In this document: positions 18,106 through 25,816 of the stretch, piece after piece
How the letters are laid out: every line of letters starts with the position of its first letter
How positions within the stretch are numbered: position 1 is the first letter of the stretch
DNA from: an uncultured Verrucomicrobiota bacterium
GTDB lineage: Bacteria > Verrucomicrobiota > Verrucomicrobiia > Methylacidiphilales > UBA1321
Assembly: GCA_903863295.1 (NCBI GenBank)
Contig: CAIPBM010000091.1
Span: forward strand, 1 to 64,000
DNA: 64,000 bases
Direction: 5' to 3'
Notes under the pieces: generated by a model
The model's input: only the letters and a program-made list of their open reading frames with translations
Database searches by the model: none
Told to the model about the DNA's origin: nothing
Translations under genes and position numbers: made by a program

Positions 18106-19350
18106 ATGAATGGGCAAATAAAAGAGCTGGATCCGAGCGATGTCTATCGAATCGAGCCGCTGACGGTCGACCAGCCACCTCGCGCCTTGGAGGAAAAGTC
18201 CCAGCAGCTCATTATTCGGTCCGCCACTCTTTCGAATTATTTCGTTCCCGAGGTACAAAAGGAGGTCCAAGGCCTAGTCAAATCGATGAACGGGTATTAT
18301 TCAAACCTGATCGAAGGCCATCAGACCCGACCGGAAGACATTGAGCGGGCGCTGCGCCGTGATTTTTCAGCCCAGCCCAAGCAAAAGGACCTCCAGGTCT
18401 TGCATCTGGCCCATCTCAAAACCCAGACCGCCATTGAGGAGTTGCTGGCGCGCGATCCTTCAACTCCCATCTGCCAACCCGACTTTCTCAAGTGGATCCA
18501 TCGCGTCCTGTATGAGGACTTACCCGACTCACTGCGCGTCCAGATCGACACCAAGGGGAAGGAATATGTCGTCCGTCCAGGCGAGTTTCGCGATCATCAG
18601 GTGGTGGTGGGGAACCATTTGGGCCCCCCTTGGGAATCCTTGGATGCCTTTTTCAAGCGATTCGCCGCCTATGAGGGTTTTATCTCCTGTACCCCGACCG
18701 GGGTCATCAACGCGATGGCCGCTCATCACCGACTCGCCTGGCTTCACCCCTTTCCAGACGGCAACGGTCGCGTCGCAAGATTGTTTACCCACGCATGGCT
18801 CTTGAAAGCAGGTATTCAGGGCCTGAAAATGTGGACGCTCTCCCGGGGGCTGGCCCGGTCCCGGGACCAGTACTATGCTCGCCTCGTCGCCGCTGACTCA
18901 GCTCGGTCGGGAGATTATGATGGCCGGGGGGCACGATCACTCAAGGGGCTGGTTGAATTTTGCGAGTTCATGATCGAGACGGCGATTGACCAGGTGGAGT
19001 TCATGCAGGGCCTTCTGGCCCCGGCAACCTTCATCGAACGAGCCTATGCCTACTGCCGCGTCCAGGAAGAAATGCGCAAGCTGCCCGCAGGGGCGGGTGC
19101 GATCTACCGCGATGCGCTTTTCAAAGGAAAATTGACCCGGGGAGAAGTGACCCTTCTGTCAGGGCGCAGCCGCCGCTCCGCCCAGGACATTACCAAGGCC
19201 TTTCTCCAGCAGGGTTACTGCATGAGCCCCTCACCCAAGGGTGAGCTTTTCCCCACCTTCCCCCCATCGGCCTGTTCTGCCCTTTTTCCCGAGCTCTACC
19301 CCGCTGGTGGCCCCATCACGGTTCGGAAGCCTGAACAAACGGTCCGTTAA
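18106..19350 (+). CDS. Fic-domain protein (AMP-transferase)
   Basis: The 414-residue protein has the complete Fic active-site motif HPFPDGNGR at 214-222 and an N-terminal inhibitory motif SNLIEG at 66-71. This is the class II layout, where the inhibitory helix blocks ATP until it moves. Fic enzymes transfer AMP from ATP to hydroxyl side chains of target proteins. The C-terminal ~100 residues include a helix-turn-helix-like stretch (LTRGEVTLLSGRSRRSAQD). Because the inhibitor is in cis, no separate antitoxin gene is needed, and none is seen. The end overlaps the convergent HU-like gene by 4 bp. Confidence 0.92.
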   Translation: MNGQIKELDPSDVYRIEPLTVDQPPRALEEKSQQLIIRSATLSNYFVPEVQKEVQGLVKSMNGYYSNLIEGHQTRPEDIERALRRDFSAQPKQKDLQVLHLAHLKTQTAIEELLARDPSTPICQPDFLKWIHRVLYEDLPDSLRVQIDTKGKEYVVRPGEFRDHQVVVGNHLGPPWESLDAFFKRFAAYEGFISCTPTGVINAMAAHHRLAWLHPFPDGNGRVARLFTHAWLLKAGIQGLKMWTLSRGLARSRDQYYARLVAADSARSGDYDGRGARSLKGLVEFCEFMIETAIDQVEFMQGLLAPATFIERAYAYCRVQEEMRKLPAGAGAIYRDALFKGKLTRGEVTLLSGRSRRSAQDITKAFLQQGYCMSPSPKGELFPTFPPSACSALFPELYPAGGPITVRKPEQTVR

Positions 19351-19691
19351 GCAGATGGTCCGGAGCCCAAGGTCGGCGTGCGCTCTGTAGCGGTCTCAAG
19401 GGAAAGCTTCATCACTCTGGCCTTCATTTCCTTGCCCATCTTGAACTTGACCACAGCGCGGGACGGAATCGGTACGTCATGTTCGGGGCGGTTAGGATTT
19501 CGGCCTACGCGCGCCTTGCGCAATTTCACTTCGAAAACCCCAAAGTTGCGTAGTTCGACGGCGTGACCTTGGGATAGACTTTCGACGAGATAATCCAGAG
19601 TGCGCTGAATGATATTCAGCACGTTCTGCTGAACTATTCCCGTCTCGTTGCTGATGCGAATCACCAGGTCGCGCTTAGTCAAATTGGGCAT
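19347..19691 (-). CDS. HU/IHF-family DNA-binding protein
   Basis: The 114-residue protein has the family layout: N-terminal helices (LTKRDLVIRISNETG), the FGVFEV strand turn and the DNA-embracing arm with GRNPNRP. It bends DNA and helps organise the nucleoid. I chose the ATG at 19691, which has AAGG five bases upstream and begins MPNLTKRDL; in-frame ATG at 19703 and TTG at 19772 are alternatives. The C-terminal 20 residues beyond the usual end are Ser/Thr-rich. Confidence 0.9.
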   Translation of the reverse strand: MPNLTKRDLVIRISNETGIVQQNVLNIIQRTLDYLVESLSQGHAVELRNFGVFEVKLRKARVGRNPNRPEHDVPIPSRAVVKFKMGKEMKARVMKLSLETATERTPTLGSGPSA

Positions 19692-19804
19692 ACGCACCTT
19701 CATTTCCCCAGATGTTTCAAGTTTTGCAAGTCGCAAACTCAGAATGGGGGCCGTGATATTGGCTCCAACCAACTATCTATAACGAGCCTCGAAAACAAAA
19801 TTCC

Positions 19805-20542
19805 ATGGCAAAAAGTACAAGCATAGAATGGACGGATAATTCATTTAATCCGTGGATTGGATGCAGCAAAGTCAGTGAAGGCTGCGCAAACTGTTATGCC
19901 GAGGCCGGTGACAATTTTCGTCACTGGACCCCCATGGGCTGGGGACCAGGAAAACCACGTCACCGAACCTCAGCGGAATATTGGAAGGAACCGCTCAAGT
20001 GGAATCGCGCGGCGGCAACCGCCGGAATTCGCACTCGCGTGTTTTGTGCCTCCTTGGCCGACGTATTCGATCAGGAAGTCGCTCCGGCCTGGCGGATGGA
20101 TCTTTGGAATCTGATCCGGCTATGCCCTTATTTGGATTGGCAAATTTTGACGAAGCGACCCGAGTTCATCGCTTCATGTCTCCCGAGCAACTGGGGCTCT
20201 GGTTGGTCGAACGTCTGGCTGGGAACCTCTGTCGAAAACCAGCGCTGGGCGGATAAACGAATCCCCCACCTCATCGCGGTGCCAGCCCGGGTTCATTTCC
20301 TTTCGGTTGAACCGCTACTGGATTCGATCACCTTCAAGAGCTTGGATGACATCGAATGGGTGATCGTTGGTGGTGAGAGCGGCCCCAGGGCTCGTCCCAT
20401 GGCACTGTCCTGGGTATCCGCCATTCAGGCGCAGTGCCAAACGGCCAACGTCCCCTTCTTTTTCAAGCAATGGGGCGGGGTCAACAAAAAGGCGACTGGG
20501 CGCATCCTACATGGTCGAACCTACAACGCATTCCCGCCCTAA
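19805..20542 (+). CDS. DUF5131 (phage Gp37/Gp68-like) protein
   Basis: The 245-residue protein opens with the family signature: IEWTDNSFNPWIGC, then SEGCANCYAE, giving a three-cysteine cluster that resembles a radical-SAM metal site. Later conserved pieces are FCASLADVFD, LTKRP, WLGTSVENQ and GGESGP. The family is common in phages and mobile DNA, and its reaction is not established. An ATG at 19805 starts MAKSTSIEW. A strong hairpin follows the stop. Confidence 0.88.
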   Translation: MAKSTSIEWTDNSFNPWIGCSKVSEGCANCYAEAGDNFRHWTPMGWGPGKPRHRTSAEYWKEPLKWNRAAATAGIRTRVFCASLADVFDQEVAPAWRMDLWNLIRLCPYLDWQILTKRPEFIASCLPSNWGSGWSNVWLGTSVENQRWADKRIPHLIAVPARVHFLSVEPLLDSITFKSLDDIEWVIVGGESGPRARPMALSWVSAIQAQCQTANVPFFFKQWGGVNKKATGRILHGRTYNAFPP

Positions 20543-20568
20543 TCACCACGGGTCAACAAGGATTGATC

Positions 20569-20602
20569 GCCCGCTGTTCCGTTACGCACGGAAACAGCGG
20601 GC
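20569..20602. terminator. bidirectional hairpin terminator
   Basis: GCCCGCTGTTCCG pairs with CGGAAACAGCGGGC around a 7-base loop (TTACGCA), with one bulged base. It sits in the 76-bp gap between two convergent genes, so it can end transcription from both. There is no long T-run. Confidence 0.65.
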
Positions 20603-20618
20603 TCGAACCAGATCTGAC

Positions 20619-20933
20619 CTAAGACTTCAAATGACCCGAAACAAGTTTGGTCATTTCAAACATCGAAACGGCCTTTTTGCCGTTGAAGATAGGCTTGAGC
20701 TTGTCGTCGGCGTTGATTTGGGTCCTCACCTTGGCATCCTGAAGTTTGTTCTTCTTGATGTAGTCCCAGAGTTTTTTCGTCAGGTCGGTCCGAGGGAGCG
20801 GCTTCGCGCCAACGACAGCGGCCAACAGCTCATCGGGCTGGACGGGCTTGAGAAAAGCGGCGTTGGGTTTGCGCGCTGATTTCTTCGCTGCGGGTTTCTT
20901 AACGGATTTGGAGGAGGATTTTGTGGATGCCAT
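20619..20933 (-). CDS. SWIB/MDM2-domain protein
   Basis: The 104-residue protein has a Lys/Ala-rich tail of histone-H1 type at the N-terminus (KSVKKPAAKKSARKP) followed by a SWIB domain (about 25-104; LTKKLWDYIKKNKLQD, FEMTKLVSGHL). SWIB proteins occur in chlamydiae, verrucomicrobia and related bacteria, sometimes fused to topoisomerase, and are thought to act on DNA compaction. I chose the ATG at 20933 because the 38 extra residues of the open frame look non-coding. Together with the HU-like gene it makes a pair of nucleoid proteins. Confidence 0.87.
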   Translation of the reverse strand: MASTKSSSKSVKKPAAKKSARKPNAAFLKPVQPDELLAAVVGAKPLPRTDLTKKLWDYIKKNKLQDAKVRTQINADDKLKPIFNGKKAVSMFEMTKLVSGHLKS

Positions 20934-21028
20934 GGGAGTGAAGTCTGGCAAACCGCCTTTGGCACCGCAAGCTCTGCTGACATTACCTTTTGCAGGAAAG
21001 GTCACTCTCCCGGTTTTAACAAAAATAC

Positions 21029-21601
21029 ATGATTGGATGTCCTGCACTATCTCCCAAACAATTACGACTCACCCTTAAAAACCTGAACGGCCAATACGCG
21101 CTGAGAAATCGAGCACTTGTCATGCGGGGCATTCGTTCTGGCCTTCGCATCAGCGAACTCTTGGCCCTCAAGGTCGGTCAGGTGTGGGATGGCAATAAGG
21201 TCGTGGATCGATTTTACGTGCGCCGCCAAGCGACAAAAGGCAAAGAGGCGGACGCTTCCATCGTCATGCACCCCGAAGCCGCGCAGTACCTGTCCCGCTG
21301 GATCAAATCAGGCAAGCTGACAGGGAAACCGGAGAATTATTTGTTTCCCGGCCAGACCAACGGGCATTTAAATCGCCGGTGGATGTGGAACGTTCTTAGC
21401 CGAGCCTTCAAGGCGGCTGGCGTCACGGGCATGGCCGGAACCCACTGCATGAGGAAAACTTTTGCCAACAATGTTCACAAGGCTCTCGGCGGCGACCTCT
21501 TCCGCACTTCCAAAGCGATGCGTCATGCTTCGCCGCTCAGCACGCTACGCTACCTATCGTTCAAACAGGAAGAGATTGATCGGGCAGTTCTAGCGACCTG
21601 A
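21029..21601 (+). CDS. compact tyrosine recombinase
   Basis: The 190-residue protein consists almost only of the catalytic domain of the tyrosine recombinase family: R40 (SGLRISELLAL), H139-x-x-R142 (GTHCMRK), H166 (AMRHAS) and Y175 (TLRYL). A lysine near 70 may be the fourth basic residue. The N-terminal core-binding domain is nearly absent, as in compact XerC/D-like or fim-type recombinases. The start at 21029 overlaps the promoter of the divergent SWIB gene. It lies directly left of the tRNA-like fragment at 21648. Confidence 0.88.
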   Translation: MIGCPALSPKQLRLTLKNLNGQYALRNRALVMRGIRSGLRISELLALKVGQVWDGNKVVDRFYVRRQATKGKEADASIVMHPEAAQYLSRWIKSGKLTGKPENYLFPGQTNGHLNRRWMWNVLSRAFKAAGVTGMAGTHCMRKTFANNVHKALGGDLFRTSKAMRHASPLSTLRYLSFKQEEIDRAVLAT

Positions 21602-21647
21602 ATTCAGTGGGGAGCGGTGACCTTGAGGTTAACATTCATGCCAGATG

Positions 21648-21661
21648 GATTCGAACCCTCT
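21648..21661. other. possible attachment-site remnant resembling a tRNA T-arm
   Basis: GGATTCGAACCCTC matches 14 bases of tRNA-Ser (51555-51568), in the same orientation, 29.9 kb away. It lies 47 bp after a recombinase gene. The bases shared are largely the general T-arm consensus, and the match stops at both sides, so it could come from another tRNA or be chance. Confidence 0.35.
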
Positions 21662-21782
21662 GCGGTGGAGACTGTCGGAAGGGCGGCGTAACGTTGATTC
21701 GCAGCCATTGAGAGACGAGGGCCTTTCGGGATTGTGTGCGGTTATCTTCTGCTCCTCACTGACGATAGCGAACAGTAGACCT

Positions 21783-22313
21783 CTAATGATGCATATATCC
21801 CAAGTACGCCAGGCGAATCGTCATGGCATGCTCACTCACCTCATACTCTTGAGCGAGTTCGCTTATCATGTCTTCGTCCGAGTGAGACAATTCCCTTTGA
21901 TGTTCGATGTCTTTCTTTATCAGATGTTCTGGCATCAATAACTCTGCTGCAAATAGGTTTGCTTCCATTTCTTCAAGGCTGACACCTTGACTTGAAGCTT
22001 TATCCCTTAACCAGATTTTCGATTGTCGGTCGACGTGAACGTCATCGAAATCATGCAAGAGATAATGCCCCAGCTCATGTGCTGCCGTGAAATTGCGCCT
22101 ATTCGGATGATGTCGTTCGTTCACACCAATGATCGCGGAGGCGCTCTTCTTGTCGCGATATAAGAAACCAGACAACTCGTCTTCAGCAGATTGCGAGCAC
22201 ACAATTGCACCAAGTGACCTGGCAATATCTGCCACGGGTATGGGCGCTTCGCGTATTCCTCGTTCGGTAAGTAGCTTTTCAACCATCATGCGGATTTGTT
22301 TTCTGCGAATCAT
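21783..22313 (-). CDS. ImmA/IrrE-type metallopeptidase
   Basis: The 176-residue protein has the zinc site HELGH at 79-83, followed by a downstream acidic residue region (LEEMEANLFAAELLMP), as in the ImmA/IrrE family. These enzymes cleave a partner XRE repressor to switch on the genes it controls. The start overlaps the stop of the XRE gene as ATGA, so the two are one operon. The last ~40 residues contain a predicted helix-turn-helix (SELAQEYEVSEHAMTIRL). Confidence 0.92.
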   Translation of the reverse strand: MIRRKQIRMMVEKLLTERGIREAPIPVADIARSLGAIVCSQSAEDELSGFLYRDKKSASAIIGVNERHHPNRRNFTAAHELGHYLLHDFDDVHVDRQSKIWLRDKASSQGVSLEEMEANLFAAELLMPEHLIKKDIEHQRELSHSDEDMISELAQEYEVSEHAMTIRLAYLGYMHH

Positions 22314-22651
22314 TTCATTCCTTTCGTTTGCCCAGCGGCTGCGACTGCATTCAAAATCCAGTCTTTTTCAATTTTGGGACGTCCTTGAAGGGAGTGAGCC
22401 AACGCCAGTGGTTCAGTCAGCGGAAGTAGCGTTGATAGATCTGTTCTAAGGACGTTGGCCAATTCCACGAGTGTGTGAATAGGTACTTTCTGCCGTCCTT
22501 TTTCGACGTTGGTAATGGAAGTTCGGGTCAAACCCACCTCCTTGCCGAGATCTTCCTGCGTAAGTACAGGTTTGCGCCTCAACCGCGCCGAGCGGATTCG
22601 TCGCCCCACCTCTTCGTAAAATGCTTTTTGCTCTGCAGGATTGAGACGCAT
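22310..22651 (-). CDS. XRE-family repressor
   Basis: The 113-residue protein has an N-terminal helix-turn-helix (TQEDLGKEVGLTRTSITNVEKGRQ) and a short C-terminal tail. It is predicted to bind the tandem repeat just upstream and to be inactivated by the ImmA-like protease encoded next. I prefer the ATG at 22651 (MRLNPAEQ) because a TTGACA at 22681-22686 and an AT-rich -10-like element end just before it, which also suggests a nearly leaderless message. The frame stays open to a TTG at 22702. It is divergent from the lamin-tail/E1/JAMM operon. Confidence 0.9.
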   Translation of the reverse strand: MRLNPAEQKAFYEEVGRRIRSARLRRKPVLTQEDLGKEVGLTRTSITNVEKGRQKVPIHTLVELANVLRTDLSTLLPLTEPLALAHSLQGRPKIEKDWILNAVAAAGQTKGMK

Positions 22652-22680
22652 CTGTGAATCTATCCGAACTTTCAGAGTCT

Positions 22681-22712
22681 TGTCAATGAAACAAACTGTC
22701 AATCATACAAAC
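22681..22712. promoter_or_regulatory. tandem 16-bp repeat, candidate XRE operator
   Basis: TGTCAATGAAACAAAC is followed directly by TGTCAATCATACAAAC, a tandem repeat with two mismatches. It covers the -35 region of the XRE/ImmA promoter (TTGACA on the minus strand) and is 94 bp before the divergent operon. Two repressor dimers could bind side by side here. Confidence 0.55.
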
Positions 22713-22805
22713 ACTAAGTTCACATACCGTTTTTATAAGTTGACATTTATTCGCATTCTGCAAGTCTCCTCGGGACGAGATCAACCCCCTCGTCCCTTAT
22801 AAACA

Positions 22806-23372
22806 ATGCAAATACCCCCATTAAAAATAGTCGGGGCCAAGCCCAAACCGCTCGGTTCCTCCATCACCCAACATCATCACAATCCGGCCAAGTTGCTCGC
22901 CGAGTTCGCCGACATCAAAAACGTCGGCTCGCACAATGTCAGCTTGGAGGGCATCCGCCTGGCGAACACCACGTTTGACCATGACGGAAAGCCCCACAAA
23001 ATCCGCGTTTACTGGACCGGCAGTAATTTGACGGTGCTGTCCCCGGGACAGGTTGTGCGGGTTCACACCGGAAAATCGAAGGATGCGGCCCTCATGCATC
23101 CCGAGGACCGCAACGGTGCGGATCACCACGCCTACGCTGAATCGGGCGACTTCATTCTGAATGATAAGGAGGGTGACAAGCTCTACCTGTATGCGAGCTC
23201 CAACGAGCCCTTCGATTCGGCTTATTATAAGCCAAATCCGCCAGCCGGCTCGTACCTCGTCCGTCGCGGTGATGAACTCGTGTTGTTGTCGGCAGAGGGT
23301 GCTCTTGCCTCCATTCCGCCGATCACCTCGAACAAGAAACCCGTTCTGGGCCATTCAGGTCGCGCCGCGTGA
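22806..23372 (+). CDS. lamin-tail-domain-like protein of the E1/JAMM operon
   Basis: The 188-residue protein resembles the lamin-tail (LTD) beta-sandwich: FADIKNVGSHNVSLEGIRL, then LSPGQVVRVHTG and DFILNDKEGDKLYLY. A C-terminal part of about 50 residues follows, including NPPAGSYLVRRGDEL. No ubiquitin-like fold or C-terminal Gly-Gly is visible. It is the first gene of the operon and overlaps the E2-E1 gene by GTGA. It could be the substrate, a scaffold or a nucleic-acid-binding sensor. I cannot tell which. Confidence 0.7.
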   Translation: MQIPPLKIVGAKPKPLGSSITQHHHNPAKLLAEFADIKNVGSHNVSLEGIRLANTTFDHDGKPHKIRVYWTGSNLTVLSPGQVVRVHTGKSKDAALMHPEDRNGADHHAYAESGDFILNDKEGDKLYLYASSNEPFDSAYYKPNPPAGSYLVRRGDELVLLSAEGALASIPPITSNKKPVLGHSGRAA

Positions 23373-24985
23373 TTCTTGAATCCCTCTACGATCCCTCGCC
23401 TGCCCGCCATTGGCTCACTACCAATGGTGGGCGGCTCTTGTCGGATGCGGAGGTTGTTGAACTCAAGGTGCGTCGTGCTGTCGGTCAATCCTGGCTATTG
23501 CCGGTACCTTGGTCAAAATCCGGAACGGTTGTCGTTGGTCTAAGTCCACATTTTCCCGACGCACATCCCAAGTTCTTCCTGCCGCGCGAAGGCAGGAAAG
23601 GCCAAGTCATCCCTCATGTCGGCCTTGAGGACGGGTTTATTTGCACGCTTCCGCCGGGGATAGAAATCGATCCTGCGGCTCCTGTTGCCGTCATTAAGGA
23701 ACTCTTGGCGAAGGCCGAAGCCTTGGTGAACAAGACATATACGCCGGACGAATGGATCGGAGAGGTGGAAACCGAACTTGGCGGTTACTGGACGATCAAC
23801 CCAGCATTCAATATTCATCACTTTCTGGACGGCATTCCGAAGTCAGTGGCCATGGCGCTGATTCCAATGAACGAGGAAAGCTCGATCTTCCGCCCGTCTA
23901 CGTTGCAGTCGGCCAATCTCAAAGCTAATAAGCACATCACCCTCTGCGTGATTTGCCCCAGAGCTTCCTTAAAGCAACTTCTTTTGGACCCAGCAGCATG
24001 GCTCCGCGATTCCGGCGCGCTGGCGTCGGCGATAACCTCACTTTTTGAACTATTCTCCGGTGGGGGTATCCCGATCAAAGCATCGGAGCTGAGCTTCTTC
24101 ATCTTTTGTGAAACCTCGAGGGGCCCTGTCCTTCTCCCAGCTAAGCTGAAGTCAAAGGTTAGACTCAAAGGCCACTCTCCAGAAGAGGTGCTAGCGAGCG
24201 TCAGCCACAAGCTTCTCACCGAGGGCCTGTTGCGAGGCTTGGCGGAAGACTGTTCCACCCAGCGTCTCATGCGCCGATCACAAGGCACCGAATCCGAAGT
24301 CATCTCGCATCTCCGCGTCGCCATTATAGGCTGCGGCTCCCTTGGAGGCTTCGTGGCCGATCTTCTCGCCCGCGCAGCGATAAGTCGTTTTCTGTTGATT
24401 GACCCGGAAAGGTTGAAGGTAGAAAACCTGCCGAGGCATGTTTGCGGCTATCATCTCGTTGGTCAGGCGAAGGCGAGGGCTCTCAAATGGCATCTTGGTC
24501 AAATTCTTCCTGACGTGGAGGCTCAAGACGTCGTTGCCGATTTCCGGGACGATACGGCCATCCGAGCAATACAGGACTTCTCGGCTGACATCACCTTGGT
24601 GGCCATCGGCGAAACCAACGCCGATCTCACAGCGGCTCGATTTGGCCAAGCTGGCCTCATCCGCAGCCCGGTCTTCGCATGGGCTGAGCCAGGCTTGGCG
24701 GCGGGACATATTGTCTACTTGCCCACCGGCGACTCCACCGGTCTGGTTGATCTCTTCGACGACAAAGATGGACTTTATAAACATCGGATTATTGCCCGGC
24801 CGGATGAGCGTCAGTTGCAGGAAAAAGGATGCCAAACAACCTATCTGCCCTTTTCAGGAATGGACATGGCAGGACTCTCCACCGTCGTCGCGCGACGTAT
24901 CCTGACCTTGGCGGGCAATCCTCCGATAGCGCGAAAGATCTACCGCTATTCCGGACCCGGTTTGGAGAACCATGACGAACTTTAG
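23369..24985 (+). CDS. E2-E1 fusion: ubiquitin-conjugating-like and ThiF-type adenylating enzyme
   Basis: The 538-residue protein joins an E2-like domain (about 40-145) to a ThiF/E1 domain (about 300-535). In the E2 part, FPDAHPKFFLP, IPHV with His83 and GFICTLP with Cys92 match the E2 core, Cys92 being the candidate catalytic cysteine. In the E1 part the nucleotide loop GCGSLG is at 321-326, followed by LIDPERLKVENLPRH. A later conserved cysteine may be the E1 thioester site. This is the Cap2-like layout known from type II CBASS and related conjugation systems. GTG start, overlapping the gene before it. Confidence 0.9.
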   Translation: MILESLYDPSPARHWLTTNGGRLLSDAEVVELKVRRAVGQSWLLPVPWSKSGTVVVGLSPHFPDAHPKFFLPREGRKGQVIPHVGLEDGFICTLPPGIEIDPAAPVAVIKELLAKAEALVNKTYTPDEWIGEVETELGGYWTINPAFNIHHFLDGIPKSVAMALIPMNEESSIFRPSTLQSANLKANKHITLCVICPRASLKQLLLDPAAWLRDSGALASAITSLFELFSGGGIPIKASELSFFIFCETSRGPVLLPAKLKSKVRLKGHSPEEVLASVSHKLLTEGLLRGLAEDCSTQRLMRRSQGTESEVISHLRVAIIGCGSLGGFVADLLARAAISRFLLIDPERLKVENLPRHVCGYHLVGQAKARALKWHLGQILPDVEAQDVVADFRDDTAIRAIQDFSADITLVAIGETNADLTAARFGQAGLIRSPVFAWAEPGLAAGHIVYLPTGDSTGLVDLFDDKDGLYKHRIIARPDERQLQEKGCQTTYLPFSGMDMAGLSTVVARRILTLAGNPPIARKIYRYSGPGLENHDEL

Positions 24986-24987
24986 CC

Positions 24988-25464
24988 ATGATCGTAGTAC
25001 AACTCAAAGAGGTGGGAAGACTCATCATTCCCGACGCTACCGAAGCCTTGCTGCGCGGCTACTATCAACGCCGATGGCAAAAAGAGCGCGGCGGTGTCTT
25101 AGCTGGCTCCCTGAAGGAGGACGGCAGTTGGGTACTTACTCATGTCATGCCGCCTTCACCGAAAAACCGGGCCGGACGCTACTGGTACGAAAGGAACCGA
25201 GAGGCAGCTCAGGAATATCTGGATCTGTTGTTCACCGAGGCACAGGGAACGGTTGTCTATCTGGGCGAATGGCATACTCACCCGGAACGCTCGTTCGAGC
25301 CTTCCGGGCCCGACACCAAGATGTTGGTCGACATTTTGACCACCGGGAACATCCCCAACGGCTTTGCCATCGGCATCATTGTCGACAGCAAGAAAAGGCT
25401 CCTGATTTGGAGACAAACCCCAAACGACATCAACCCCACCAAACCTGAAGTATTCATCGTATGA
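24988..25464 (+). CDS. JAB/JAMM metallopeptidase (Cap3-like)
   Basis: The 158-residue enzyme has the full JAMM zinc motif: Glu33, then H96-T-H98 with S106 and D109 (HTH-x7-S-x2-D). JAMM enzymes remove ubiquitin-like proteins from their targets. In bacterial E1/E2 operons they undo or prime the conjugation. It starts 3 bp after the E2-E1 stop and overlaps the next gene by ATGA. Confidence 0.92.
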   Translation: MIVVQLKEVGRLIIPDATEALLRGYYQRRWQKERGGVLAGSLKEDGSWVLTHVMPPSPKNRAGRYWYERNREAAQEYLDLLFTEAQGTVVYLGEWHTHPERSFEPSGPDTKMLVDILTTGNIPNGFAIGIIVDSKKRLLIWRQTPNDINPTKPEVFIV

Positions 25465-25730
25465 GCATCACCCTTCAAGGCGCGAAAATTTGCGAGCAAG
25501 GCGTCGACTTCGCCATCGTCATCGTTAAGGAATACGTGCTGAACAATCAAAGCGACTCGGAAAGTGCCCGGCAGTCTTATCGGCGTTTCTTCCCTGGAAT
25601 GCACATCCTTTTGATGGCTCAGGATTCGCGTGGGATACCCACCTATTCAGGCCGCAGGGATATCGTGAGTTTTCTTGCGGGAATTTCAATGAACCGCATC
25701 CCCTGGAAGAAATTTACCTTCTCTTGGTGA
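25461..25730 (+). CDS. small protein ending the E2-E1/JAMM operon
   Basis: The 89-residue protein overlaps the JAMM gene by ATGA, so it is almost certainly part of the operon. It has a mixed alpha/beta outline, with conserved-looking GIPTYSGRRDIVSFL and RIPWKKFTF near the end. It has no Gly-Gly tail and no clear beta-grasp, so I do not call it a ubiquitin-like protein. The function is unknown; an effector-inhibitor or conjugation target is possible. Confidence 0.72.
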   Translation: MSITLQGAKICEQGVDFAIVIVKEYVLNNQSDSESARQSYRRFFPGMHILLMAQDSRGIPTYSGRRDIVSFLAGISMNRIPWKKFTFSW

Positions 25731-25816
25731 CAGCTAGGAAGCCATTCCTTCAGAAGCTCTTGTCTAGCCGAAAAAAGAAACCCTCCCAAAGGTGTCGAAG
25801 ATTTGATAAGAACCGT

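Noticed and set aside
22806-25730. Type II CBASS
   Set aside because: E1, E2 and JAMM-like parts are present, but there is no cGAS/DncV-like nucleotidyltransferase or cyclic-nucleotide effector.
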